A stretch of DNA of 58,222 bases, taken from Rhodanobacteraceae bacterium (GTDB lineage Bacteria; Pseudomonadota; Gammaproteobacteria; Xanthomonadales; Rhodanobacteraceae). The notes below the pieces were generated by a model that saw only the letters and a list, made by a program, of their open reading frames with translations, was not told the DNA's origin and ran no database searches. The stretch spans positions 1 through 58,222 of the forward strand of contig SCQS01000024.1 in assembly GCA_004299705.1 (NCBI GenBank), read 5' to 3'. Positions within the stretch are counted from its first letter, which is position 1; each line of letters starts with the position of its first letter. Shown here piece by piece: positions 1 to 8,408 of the stretch. A program made the position numbers and the translations under genes.

Positions 1-186
1 CATCCTGCTGGAGCAGACCGATGAATGGGCCGTCCAGCGTGCTCGCTACATGCCACGCGAGACGCTGGGCGACGTCACGGATCAATCCGCCGCCGAGTTG
101 CCCGCCATGGCAAACTGACCACCGCCGCTCAAACCTGCCCGGCATCGCCGAGACCAGAAGCTACACCACGCGGTGGGACACAATCT
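1..186 (+). mobile_element. IS256-family element, 3' end (truncated by window edge)
   Basis: The left edge holds the last codons of a Mutator/IS256-type transposase followed by about 68 noncoding bases ending in an IS terminus near position 185-186. The same terminus, from the transposase stop to the tip, recurs in inverted orientation at 58102-58222; the two agree up to base 186 and then diverge, which defines the boundary. The tip read inward (GATTGTGTCCCACC, then GTGTAGCTT) fits IS256-family ends as I know them. The IS ends 25 bases before the stop of the first host gene. Confidence 0.75.
2..118 (+). CDS. IS256-family transposase, C-terminal fragment
   Basis: Partial gene; only the last 38 codons are in the window, with the stop at 116-118. 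The fragment contains EQTDEWAVQRARYM, typical of the C-terminus of IS256/Mutator transposases, where the consensus is close to LLEQNDEWAVQRRYM. The catalytic DDE core would lie upstream, outside the window. I infer family membership from this tail and from the terminal repeat behind it. The 5' part is missing because of the window edge, not because of a visible mutation. Confidence 0.75.
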   Translation: MLLEQTDEWAVQRARYMPRETLGDVTDQSAAELPAMAN

Positions 187-210
187 CGGCGAAGAATGCT
201 CGGGTCGTTT

Positions 211-2034
211 TCAAGCAGGTACGACGTCGAACGCGATCGTCAGGCGATAGTCTTCGGGACCGCCCGAGAAGGGGACAGTGCCGTGCCAGAACCAGGAAGG
301 AAACAGCACCAGCAAGCCCGGTTCGGGGCGCAAGAAATATTCGGGCGGGGTCGGCGGGGTGGTGGGAAAAGCCGGCTCGCCGAATTGCAGCCAACCCTCG
401 CCGCCGTGCTTTCCGAGGGTACACGGGATATCGATGTAGCAGGCCGACGACAACCAGCCGTCGGGGTGAAAGTGGTTGAAGTGGTAGCCGTGCGGACGCA
501 GGCGCACGGACCAAATGCCCTTGATCTGGTAACGGCCCGTATTGCGTCGGCGCAATGGGCCGTCGCCGCTGCCGATGGCCTGCATGTAGCGCCGGACCGG
601 CCCGTCGATGGCTTGCGCGAACGCGCGGATTGCCGGGTCGCCGGCGTGCTGCAGTGCCAGGTCCACTTGGGTTCCGTTGCGCAAGGACTGAGCGATGGGG
701 TGGGCGTACGATGTGTGCAGTTTGAGTAACCCGCGCGCGAGATCATCGAGATAAGCAGGTAGGTTCGACCAGCCGGCCGGGGTGTCGATGATGCCGGGCT
801 GTACGAAGCGGCCATAGTCGTAACGTGCCTGGTACCGCGGGTCGCCAAGCATCCGCCACGCCGTGGCCTGCAACGCCAATGCAAGTCCGTCATTCGAGTC
901 GAGTGCGAGCAGCCTGTCGCTCAATTTCAGGGCCTTTTGGGGGTGGCCGGCAGCCAACAAGGCATTCCCATAGGTGGCAAGCATCAAGGGATTATCCGGC
1001 GCCGCTTTCCATGCGCGCTCGGCGTGTGTCAGCGCACGGGCACCATCGACCTTGACAGCCGTTTGCGCGGCTGCGACGTGCAAGGCGGGGTCGTCGCCCA
1101 TTTGCGCAAGTGCGGAATCCAACACTGCAAGTGCGACTTCCGGCCTGCCCGCGGCTTCCATCAGCTTGGCCTTGAGGATGCGTAGTGGCAACATCGCGGG
1201 GGCAGTGCGCAACGATGCATCGATCTGTGTCGCCACGGCGTCGACATCGCCGGTGCGCATCCACAGTGTCTCCACAAGATTCACATGCGCCTGGACGTAG
1301 TTCGGGCTCAGGCGCATCGCCACTCGAAATTCCGATTCTGCTTCTTCGAGCCGCCGCTGGCCAAGCAAGGCGCGTGCCAGGACGAAGTGCGAGTGTGCGC
1401 CGCCGTCACGGCGATGTCTTAGGGTGCTGCGTATCACTTGCTCGGCGGCGGCGTGTTGCCCATCATCGGCGAGAGCAGCCGCGAGTCCGACTTGTGCCGA
1501 ATTGTTGCCGGGATCGGCCGCGACGGCCTGACGGAAAGCCGGGATGGCTCGCGTGTAGTCTGCCAGCGACAGCAGCGCATGGGCACGCAGCAGCAGCAAG
1601 CCGGGAGTCGCCTGTGCGCCGCGGATAAACTCGTCGATGAGTTGGAGGGCTTCTTTGGCACGCTGCTGCGCGAGTAAGGCCTGCGCTAGGGTTGCGGTCG
1701 CGGGCTGGTGCCGTGGCTCAATCGCAAGCGCCTGGCGCAACGCGGCTTCAGCTTCCTGCAGCCGCCCTTGAGCCGCGAGCACCTCGCCGAGCAGGGCGAG
1801 TGACGAAGCATTGTCCGGTTCCAGTCGCAGCGCAGTGTGCAGCGCACGTTCGGCTGCAGCGAGATCGCCGCAATGCAGAATGGCACCGCCCAGCAGCCAA
1901 TGTGCCCTTGCCACATTGGGGTTCGTTTGCAGGAAAGCCTGCAAGACGCGTCTCGCCTCGGCGAATTGGCCGGCCTGCATCAGACGGGCTGCTGAGCTCA
2001 ACCGTTCTGTCGTCGCGGAGGCGGAATCGGACAT
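211..2034 (-). CDS. TPR protein with C-terminal 2OG-Fe(II) oxygenase domain
   Basis: 607 residues. Roughly residues 10-390 are tandem tetratricopeptide repeats (for example LLGGAILHCGDLAAAERAL, then further A/L/G-spaced helical pairs). The C-terminal ~110 residues match the putative 2OG-Fe(II) oxygenase family often fused to TPRs: an HFHPDGWLS metal-binding segment near residue 517, a distal WFWHGTVPF His near 583 and YRLTIAFD with the likely 2OG-binding Arg. It probably hydroxylates a protein or peptide held by the TPRs; the substrate is unknown. No signal peptide, so cytoplasmic. It is divergent from the TPR-sulfotransferase at 2199 and belongs to the same locus. Start ATG at 2034; no strong ribosome site is visible. 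Confidence 0.8.
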   Translation of the reverse strand: MSDSASATTERLSSAARLMQAGQFAEARRVLQAFLQTNPNVARAHWLLGGAILHCGDLAAAERALHTALRLEPDNASSLALLGEVLAAQGRLQEAEAALRQALAIEPRHQPATATLAQALLAQQRAKEALQLIDEFIRGAQATPGLLLLRAHALLSLADYTRAIPAFRQAVAADPGNNSAQVGLAAALADDGQHAAAEQVIRSTLRHRRDGGAHSHFVLARALLGQRRLEEAESEFRVAMRLSPNYVQAHVNLVETLWMRTGDVDAVATQIDASLRTAPAMLPLRILKAKLMEAAGRPEVALAVLDSALAQMGDDPALHVAAAQTAVKVDGARALTHAERAWKAAPDNPLMLATYGNALLAAGHPQKALKLSDRLLALDSNDGLALALQATAWRMLGDPRYQARYDYGRFVQPGIIDTPAGWSNLPAYLDDLARGLLKLHTSYAHPIAQSLRNGTQVDLALQHAGDPAIRAFAQAIDGPVRRYMQAIGSGDGPLRRRNTGRYQIKGIWSVRLRPHGYHFNHFHPDGWLSSACYIDIPCTLGKHGGEGWLQFGEPAFPTTPPTPPEYFLRPEPGLLVLFPSWFWHGTVPFSGGPEDYRLTIAFDVVPA

Positions 2035-2198
2035 GCAGTCAAGGTGTTGCGGAAGGGGAATAGGTAAAACGGGAATGTTCTGCTGGCGCCGTGAGGACGA
2101 CGTGGGATGTAATGGGCTGATGCACGCGTGAATCAGGAAAACCTAGCAGGCAGCTGCATGTATAGTCTAGTGTCGCAAACCAAAGGCACGCCGATCCG

Positions 2199-4037
2199 AT
2201 GTCCGAAAATTTGAGCGGCCCTCTTGACGCGCTTGTCGCGAAGGCCGAACGTGGGGAATTTCTGCAAGCCGAATGTGCGGCACGTGATTATCTTGCACGG
2301 CGACCCGATGACGAAATGGCGTGGAGCGTTCTTGGCTACAGCCAGTTGCAGCAGCGACGCGTGAGCGAAGCTGCCGAGACGTACCAGGAAATCGTCAAGC
2401 GGTTTCCGGGCAATCCACTCCACTGGAATAACCTTGGTACGGCCAGACGTCAAAATGGTGAATTGCACGACGCCGAGAAGGCCTATGCCAAGGCACTGCA
2501 ACTGCAGCCGGACAACCCGCAGTTTGTTGCCAACATGGGACTACTTTACCTCGAATTGAAACGGGTGGTCGCGGCTCGAGACTGTCTGTGGCGCGCGGTT
2601 CAGCTGGATCCGACGGATTACGAAGCGCGTATCTTCGGATGTCAGATGTGCCTCGAGTGTGGGGATGACGATCGAGCCGGAGAGATTCTCGGGAATTGGC
2701 AAGCATGGAAAGAACAGGTTGGTGGTCCGTTGCGGGTAGAGCTCGCCGCGATGCTGTTGCGGACTGGGCGCAATGAAGAAGGCGAGGCACTGCTGCGCCA
2801 GCAACTGACCGACCCGCAATGCAGCGACATGGCACGCGTACGGTTGGTGGTGACACTTGAACGGTTCAACCGTCTGGACGAAGCGCGTGGCATGGCTGAG
2901 CAATTGCCCGAGCCCGCGTCGGTGACGGATCCTGACCTTCGCGGCGAAATCATGGAGGCTCAGGCGATCATGGCCGCGCGCGGCAAGGACTCGGCACACG
3001 CACGCAAATTGCTCGAAAAACTGCTTGGTGAGCCTGGGGCTGAGCGCCGGGACGTTATGACCTGGTTCTTATTGGCCAAGTTGTGCGACAAACTCGATGA
3101 TACCTCGGCGTGCATGGAGTACCTGCGGCTCGCCCACGAATCCCAGATGAACCTCGCGGTTCAGTTGATGCCGGAGCTTGCCCAACCCAGCGGTGACCCC
3201 ATGGACATCACCCGTTACGCCGTAAGCGAAGCCGAATACCGCAACTGGAAGGCGGTTGATGCACCGACGCTCGAGGATTCGCCGATCTTCGTCCTCGGCT
3301 TCCCGCGTTCCGGCACCACCATGCTCGAACAGATGCTGGATGCGCATCCCGACATGGTGTCGATGGACGAGCAACCCTTCGCACAGCGTGTGGTCGAGGC
3401 GATGCAAGCTATGCAGTTGCAATATCCCGAGCAGCTAGGCGAGCTTGGTTCTGCGCAGTGCGATCAATTGCGCGACATTTACTGGCGCGCAGTCGCGCAA
3501 CTCGTGCACTTGCGACCGGGACAGCGCCTGGTGGACAAGAATCCCCTGACCATGCTGAGACTGCCACTACTGGTGCGCATCTTCCCGAACGCGAAGATTA
3601 TTTTCGTCGTGCGCCATCCGTGTGATGTCGTGTTCAGCAATTACATGCAGCACTTCAATGCTCCGGCCTACATAGCGTTGTGTTCTACGCTGCAGAGATT
3701 GGCGAGCGGTTACGCGGCTGCGATGCGGTTCTGGAATCGGCACGTCGAATTATTCAGGCCGAAGGTATTCGAGTGGCGTTATGAAGAAGTCGTTCGCGAC
3801 TTTGATGCTCACGTGGAACAACTTGGCACATTTTTGCAGCTGGATGACACCGAGCCGCTGCGCCGGTTCAGCGAACACGCAAAACGCAAGGGGTACATCG
3901 GCACGCCGAGCTACACACAAGTCGTGCAGCCTGTGTACGCTAGTTCAATCGGGCGCTGGCATCGGTATCGTGGGTACTTCGCACCGGTTCTGCCGCTGCT
4001 CGAGCCTGCCATGCGGCACTGGGGTTATGATGCCTGA
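2199..4037 (+). CDS. TPR-containing sulfotransferase
   Basis: 612 residues. The N-terminal ~330 residues are TPR-like helical repeats. The C-terminal half is a PAPS-dependent sulfotransferase: GFPRSGTTMLEQML near residue 366 is the 5'-phosphosulfate loop, and FVVRHPCDVVFSNYM near 470 is the 3'-phosphate motif. The tail SSIGRWHRY is typical of bacterial TPR-sulfotransferases and resembles the end of tyrosylprotein sulfotransferase-like enzymes. Expected reaction: transfer of sulfate from PAPS to a hydroxyl; the acceptor is unknown. The stop overlaps the start of the 2OG oxygenase gene at 4027, so the two are probably translationally coupled. Cytoplasmic, no signal peptide. Confidence 0.85.
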   Translation: MSENLSGPLDALVAKAERGEFLQAECAARDYLARRPDDEMAWSVLGYSQLQQRRVSEAAETYQEIVKRFPGNPLHWNNLGTARRQNGELHDAEKAYAKALQLQPDNPQFVANMGLLYLELKRVVAARDCLWRAVQLDPTDYEARIFGCQMCLECGDDDRAGEILGNWQAWKEQVGGPLRVELAAMLLRTGRNEEGEALLRQQLTDPQCSDMARVRLVVTLERFNRLDEARGMAEQLPEPASVTDPDLRGEIMEAQAIMAARGKDSAHARKLLEKLLGEPGAERRDVMTWFLLAKLCDKLDDTSACMEYLRLAHESQMNLAVQLMPELAQPSGDPMDITRYAVSEAEYRNWKAVDAPTLEDSPIFVLGFPRSGTTMLEQMLDAHPDMVSMDEQPFAQRVVEAMQAMQLQYPEQLGELGSAQCDQLRDIYWRAVAQLVHLRPGQRLVDKNPLTMLRLPLLVRIFPNAKIIFVVRHPCDVVFSNYMQHFNAPAYIALCSTLQRLASGYAAAMRFWNRHVELFRPKVFEWRYEEVVRDFDAHVEQLGTFLQLDDTEPLRRFSEHAKRKGYIGTPSYTQVVQPVYASSIGRWHRYRGYFAPVLPLLEPAMRHWGYDA

Positions 4038-4641
4038 CCGAACAACGAGCTCATCGGTTGCGACCGCAGCAGACCTACGCCACTACGTGCGTTGGTACGA
4101 CGATTCGTTGCCGGTCGCGTTTTGCGAGAAGATGATTGCGGCGTTCAGGCAGGCCACTGCTAATCATGTCAAGCGTGAGCGTGGCTGGCGCGCAGGTCTT
4201 GAAGAGAGTGCGTGGACCGAACTTGACATCACGCCGTTGGCCGATGCGGCGTTGAAGGAATTTTTCACGCACAAGATCAACGAATCCCTTGCGCGCTACA
4301 ACGATGACGTGGGGTTGCCAATTCTAATCCCCGGATCGTCTCTGCTCGCGCCTCTTCGGATCAAATGCTATTTGCCGGATGCCGGTGAGGGATTCCAGTT
4401 GCATTTCGACTCGATCGGAGAGGTGGCGAATCGATATCTGGTTTTTCTCTGGTATCTCAACGATGTCGAGATAGGTGGCGAAACCGAATTCAGCGGCCTT
4501 GAACTGGAAGTGCGCCCGAAAGCAGGACGCTTACTGATGTTCCCGCCGTACTGGATGTATCAACACAGCGGACGGCCGCCGGTATCGGGTGAAAAATTCA
4601 TCCTGTCAACTTACATGCTGTTCCCAATGGTGCAACTTTGA
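4027..4641 (+). CDS. 2OG-Fe(II) oxygenase, prolyl-hydroxylase-like
   Basis: About 204 residues. A double-stranded beta-helix 2OG oxygenase: QLHFDSIG near residue 126 gives the HxD pair, YQHSG near 180 the distal His, and GEKFILST a Lys at the usual 2OG-binding position. FLWYLNDVEIGGETEF is typical of small stand-alone prolyl-4-hydroxylase-like enzymes. Two adjacent ATGs (4027 and 4030) overlap the end of the upstream sulfotransferase gene; a longer reading frame upstream is only overlap with that gene. It is clearly paralogous to the gene at 7809-8399, with near-identical C-terminal architecture (LMFPPYWM.QH). Hydroxylation before or beside sulfation is the natural inference; substrate unknown. 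Confidence 0.8.
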   Translation: MMPDRTTSSSVATAADLRHYVRWYDDSLPVAFCEKMIAAFRQATANHVKRERGWRAGLEESAWTELDITPLADAALKEFFTHKINESLARYNDDVGLPILIPGSSLLAPLRIKCYLPDAGEGFQLHFDSIGEVANRYLVFLWYLNDVEIGGETEFSGLELEVRPKAGRLLMFPPYWMYQHSGRPPVSGEKFILSTYMLFPMVQL

Positions 4642-4651
4642 CTCGCACCGA

Positions 4652-6193
4652 CTACTGATCCTCGCACTTGAATCTCAGCAGCTCCGGGAGGTATTGAGTG
4701 TAATTTCTCCAACGCCCGACGGAGCGGGCGTAGATCGGCTGCCGAACCTGCCACGCACTGGCAGTGCTGACGCCGGAGGCTGGCTGGCTGATGGCTTGCC
4801 CTTCGGCCGGCGGGAAGTCAAGCCATGCCGCGAGTTCAGAAATAACCGTGTCCGGTCTGTGCACCAGCGTTTCGTAATCCACCGCGCGGATTGAATCTCC
4901 ACACAGGTCGCGCCAGCGTTCCATCAATCTTTCGCAATCTCGCATCACGAGCGTGATATCGTCGAAATCGTAGGCATAGCCCTGCACTTCCTCATCAAAG
5001 GACTGCATCCACAGGGACAAGGCGGTATCACGTGCATTGCGCCTGCAGTGGATAACCTTGGCATTGGGAAACAATGTTAGTGCCAGGTCGATGTAGCGGA
5101 AATTGAGCGGTTGTTTGTCGATGAACCAGCACATCTCATTTGCATCGTCTTGTCGAAGTTGCGTGACGTAGGTCTTGGCGGCACGCTGGAGCGTGGTACG
5201 GTTCGAATTGCCTACGAGGTCCGCCTGCTGTGCCAGTTCGGCCAGCCAGCGAGACTCACCGCGATTGCATACCATGGGGCGACGTGCGAGGAGTTCCGCT
5301 ACCAGGGTGGTGCCAGAGCGAGGGACGCCCACCACGAAGACAGGAATGAAATTCGATTGCGGTTCCAGTCCGCAAATGGCAGCGCTGGCATTAAGGCGCG
5401 CCTCAACAGCTCGCCGCCACTGCTTTCGCGTCCATTTTGTAGTGGCGTGGGCGATGGCGTTGGCTTGGCGTGAGTGCGCTGCGGCCTCTGCAAAATCGCC
5501 GATGTCATCGTTGGCCTTGGCCAACGCGAACAAAAGAGTCGAGCGCGCCTTGTCACTCAGATTGCCACGGGTCAGGTAATCGTGAAAACGTACGAAGTCG
5601 GGATGCTGCGCGTCGTGGTAGCGCTGCATCTGGGCAATACCGTGTGGTATGTGCCATTCACAGGCTTGTGGGGCGTGGTCGAGTGCGAACAGGTAGTGCT
5701 CTCTGGCGCGTCGGAATTCACCCAGTTTGAGTTCCAGCATCCCGGCGTATGCGTGCAGCCTGGCCTCGTCCGGAATTGCCTGGATGGCGCGCTCGACGAT
5801 TGCTTCGGCATCGCGCGCATGGTTGCAGGCGTCAAGAAGCTCGACAGCTTGTATGACCAGTTCCGTATCGTGGCTTGGATGTTCAAAGAAGGAGCGTATG
5901 GCCGCCGCCGCCGCCCCGCTCCGGGACTGGGCAATAAGCATCCGCGCCAGTGCGAACATGACCCCCGCATCGCGCGGACGTTCGGTCGATAGTTCCACCA
6001 ATAGCGCCTCCGCGTTTGGTTGGTGGCCAGTTTGCATGCAGACTCCGGCCAGCAGGCGGCGTAGTTCGAATGAGCGTGGATATTTCCGAAGGGCCTGCAA
6101 GGCTGTGGATTCCGCTTCGACATACTTGCCACGCAACATCAATGTACGCGCCAAGTCCAGCCATTCTTGCTCGGCATTTGCGCTGAAAGCCAT
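4652..6193 (-). CDS. TPR-containing sulfotransferase
   Basis: 513 residues. TPR repeats cover roughly residues 1-250. The sulfotransferase domain starts at VVGVPRSGTTLVAELL near residue 290 (5'-PSB loop), with IHCRRNARDTALSLW near 382 as the 3'-phosphate motif and SVGRWRNY near the end. Likely PAPS-dependent transfer of sulfate to an unknown acceptor. It is the last gene of a tight four-gene minus-strand unit (9770 down to 4652); only three bases separate it from the upstream sulfotransferase gene. It converges with the 2OG oxygenase at 4027 with a 10-base gap and no visible terminator. Confidence 0.85.
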   Translation of the reverse strand: MAFSANAEQEWLDLARTLMLRGKYVEAESTALQALRKYPRSFELRRLLAGVCMQTGHQPNAEALLVELSTERPRDAGVMFALARMLIAQSRSGAAAAAIRSFFEHPSHDTELVIQAVELLDACNHARDAEAIVERAIQAIPDEARLHAYAGMLELKLGEFRRAREHYLFALDHAPQACEWHIPHGIAQMQRYHDAQHPDFVRFHDYLTRGNLSDKARSTLLFALAKANDDIGDFAEAAAHSRQANAIAHATTKWTRKQWRRAVEARLNASAAICGLEPQSNFIPVFVVGVPRSGTTLVAELLARRPMVCNRGESRWLAELAQQADLVGNSNRTTLQRAAKTYVTQLRQDDANEMCWFIDKQPLNFRYIDLALTLFPNAKVIHCRRNARDTALSLWMQSFDEEVQGYAYDFDDITLVMRDCERLMERWRDLCGDSIRAVDYETLVHRPDTVISELAAWLDFPPAEGQAISQPASGVSTASAWQVRQPIYARSVGRWRNYTQYLPELLRFKCEDQ

Positions 6194-6196
6194 TGC

Positions 6197-7777
6197 TCAA
6201 CCTGAAAACGGCCTCAACCCCAGCGCGGCACGCAATGGGTCTAGCAGGGATCCATAACGTACCGCGCGGGCGGTGTCTGAACGCAAGGGCTGGCGTACTT
6301 GCATGGCACTCGGCGTGCTTACATCGCGTTGGGTCTCGTGAAAGTGGAGGCAATTTTCCTCGAATCGCAAGCTGCAAAAATCCAGCAGTGCACGGATGGC
6401 CTTCTCGGGTTCGGCGATCAGATCTTCGTAGATCAACTCGTGGATATGCGCGGGATGAAGGGAATGCCAATGTCTGATGCTGCGGTCGAAGTCTCGCCAG
6501 TACGCTGCAAGGCCCTCGAATGTCCGCGCGTACTCGTTATTGTCGAGGTGCTGGCGGTAGCATGAGAAGCAAGTTTCCAGGGGGTCGCGTCGACAACAGA
6601 TGATCTTTGCAGCCGGCAACATTGCTCGTATCGCGCCGATGTAATACCAGTTGGCTGGCAATTTATCTGTGAATATCGGCCTGCGTTGACGCCAGAGGGA
6701 GGTGCGTTGAAGGTACCGTTCGCCGAGTCGCTTCCAATCCCCGGGTTGCATTTGGGACGTCCAAACAGGATAAGGCGATCCCCGGCGATGCGATTCTTCG
6801 GTAAGGACTGCCGGAATATCCGGCAATTCTCCGGGGCCTTCGACCGAGGAATGTGATGCGAGGATTTGCTCGATCAGGGTTGAGCCAGATCGCGGCAAGC
6901 TGACGATGAAGATGACGTTGTGGCCGGCGGCTGAATCGGGTGAAGGTGGGGGGGAAGGCGTGAAGGCGTCGAGGATCATCGAGATGCCATCACTGAAAGC
7001 TTGTGCATCCCATGTCCTTCTACGACGTGCATTGGCGTGTGCCTGCCTCAGGGCGACAAGAGATTCGGCATAGCGACCGTGGTCATCCAGGGCTTTCGCG
7101 AGCGCAAGTCCCATGGCGATCGTGTCGCTGTCATTGGCGCGGCTGTCACGCATTGCGTGCCGCATTTGCTCGATGTCGCCGAGTGAAAAACGCATGGTCT
7201 TGAGGTCGGCTAGCCCCCACCATGCCATTCCACTCCAAGGTTGCTCGGCGGTGATCTTGCGATATTCCACGGCAGCCTGTTCGAAATGGCTTTCCGTGCG
7301 CAACATGTCGCCTAGCAATATACGTGCCGGCATGTAGTGCGGGTCGAGATCCGTTGCACGCCTCAACGCCGTCGTCGCCTCCGAGCGACGCATGCAGCGC
7401 GTCAGCATCACCCCAAGATTGAACCAGGCGATCGCAAGATCCGGCTGTAATCCACATGCATGCCGCAGTGCATCGATCGCCGCGTCGAATTCTCCCGCCT
7501 GCCCGAGAATCGTCCCCAAGGTGTTGTAGTAAAGGGGATCATCTGGACGCTGCGCGAGCGCACGCCTCATCGAAGCAACTGCGCCGGAAAAATCGCCGCG
7601 CAGGTTCAGGATGCCAGCGTGCAGGCGCAGGATTTCGGGATGGTTGGGGTGGGAGGCCAGCAATGGGGCAAGTCTTGCCATAGCCAGGTCGGACCCTCCT
7701 GTTTCGATCGCCTGTGCGGTCGCCATCACTTGTTGTGCCGCGTCCATGCTTAGTCCGTGCAGACGAGAAACCACCAT
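6197..7777 (-). CDS. TPR-containing sulfotransferase
   Basis: 526 residues. TPRs span about residues 10-270 (for example YYNTLGTILGQAGEFDAAID). The sulfotransferase domain contains FIVSLPRSGSTLIEQIL near residue 296 and ICCRRDPLETCFSCYRQ near 398, with a conserved QVRQPL segment in the tail. The ATG at 7777 is preceded by a strong AGGAAGGAG ribosome site, which decides this start over an internal ATG at 7747. Third gene of the minus-strand unit, 31 bases after the 2OG oxygenase gene. Paralogous to the sulfotransferase at 4652 by domain order. Acceptor unknown. Confidence 0.85.
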   Translation of the reverse strand: MVVSRLHGLSMDAAQQVMATAQAIETGGSDLAMARLAPLLASHPNHPEILRLHAGILNLRGDFSGAVASMRRALAQRPDDPLYYNTLGTILGQAGEFDAAIDALRHACGLQPDLAIAWFNLGVMLTRCMRRSEATTALRRATDLDPHYMPARILLGDMLRTESHFEQAAVEYRKITAEQPWSGMAWWGLADLKTMRFSLGDIEQMRHAMRDSRANDSDTIAMGLALAKALDDHGRYAESLVALRQAHANARRRRTWDAQAFSDGISMILDAFTPSPPPSPDSAAGHNVIFIVSLPRSGSTLIEQILASHSSVEGPGELPDIPAVLTEESHRRGSPYPVWTSQMQPGDWKRLGERYLQRTSLWRQRRPIFTDKLPANWYYIGAIRAMLPAAKIICCRRDPLETCFSCYRQHLDNNEYARTFEGLAAYWRDFDRSIRHWHSLHPAHIHELIYEDLIAEPEKAIRALLDFCSLRFEENCLHFHETQRDVSTPSAMQVRQPLRSDTARAVRYGSLLDPLRAALGLRPFSG

Positions 7778-7808
7778 TGCTCCTTCCTCAGGCCTTGTTC
7801 GATGCGTG

Positions 7809-8399
7809 TCAGAACAAAAGGTAAGTGGAAATCATGTATTTGTCGTTGGATCGCGGCGGCAAGCCCGCGTGCTGAAACATCCAATAGGGGGGGAACATCA
7901 ACAGGCGGCCCTGCCGTGCCTCGATACGCAGCCCCAAGTCGCAGAACTCTGTCTCGCCGCCTTCGCTTACATCGTTGAGGTACCACAGAAACACCATGTA
8001 ACGGTTCGAACAGTAATCCAAGGCGTCGAAGTGGGGTTGGAAGCGGTCCCCCGCCTCTACGGAATAACGTTTGACACGCAGGTTCTCAAGTCGATTGCGC
8101 GCCGGTATCGGCAGTGTCAATGCCACCCGCTCGTTGTAGGCGGCGAGGTATCGCACGGTCTGCTCGCGGAAGAACGCCTCGAATGAGGGATCAGCCACTT
8201 TGGTCACGTTGAGTTCTGTCCACGTGCTCTCTTCGATCCGGGCCATGGCACCCCGACCATTGCGCGTGTGAAAACGCGCAAGGCGGTTGAACGATTCGAG
8301 CAAGCGCTGGCAGAACTCAGGCTCCAAGGCGCCGTCAAAGCACTGCACGTAGCGGGTGATATCGCGTGTCGCTTGGATCTCTGGATCTGGAGTCGTCAT
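7809..8399 (-). CDS. 2OG-Fe(II) oxygenase, prolyl-hydroxylase-like
   Basis: 196 residues. Same fold and motifs as the oxygenase at 4027: FQPHFDALDY near residue 121 (HxD), FQHAG near 176 (distal His) and NDKYMIST. The shared stretches FLWYLNDV, GGETEF and RLLMFPPYWM make the two obvious paralogues. Both keep all expected iron ligands and so look catalytically competent. Second gene of the minus-strand unit, nine bases after the TPR/cupin-like gene and before two sulfotransferases. Likely modifies the same class of substrate as its neighbours; I cannot name it. Confidence 0.8.
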   Translation of the reverse strand: MTTPDPEIQATRDITRYVQCFDGALEPEFCQRLLESFNRLARFHTRNGRGAMARIEESTWTELNVTKVADPSFEAFFREQTVRYLAAYNERVALTLPIPARNRLENLRVKRYSVEAGDRFQPHFDALDYCSNRYMVFLWYLNDVSEGGETEFCDLGLRIEARQGRLLMFPPYWMFQHAGLPPRSNDKYMISTYLLF

Positions 8400-8408
8400 G
8401 CGCCTTGT

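Noticed and set aside
161-514. A 117-codon frame at the left edge on the minus strand
   Set aside because: It is an out-of-frame shadow of the TPR-2OG gene that runs into the IS tip and shares its HRVV end with the IS at the right edge.
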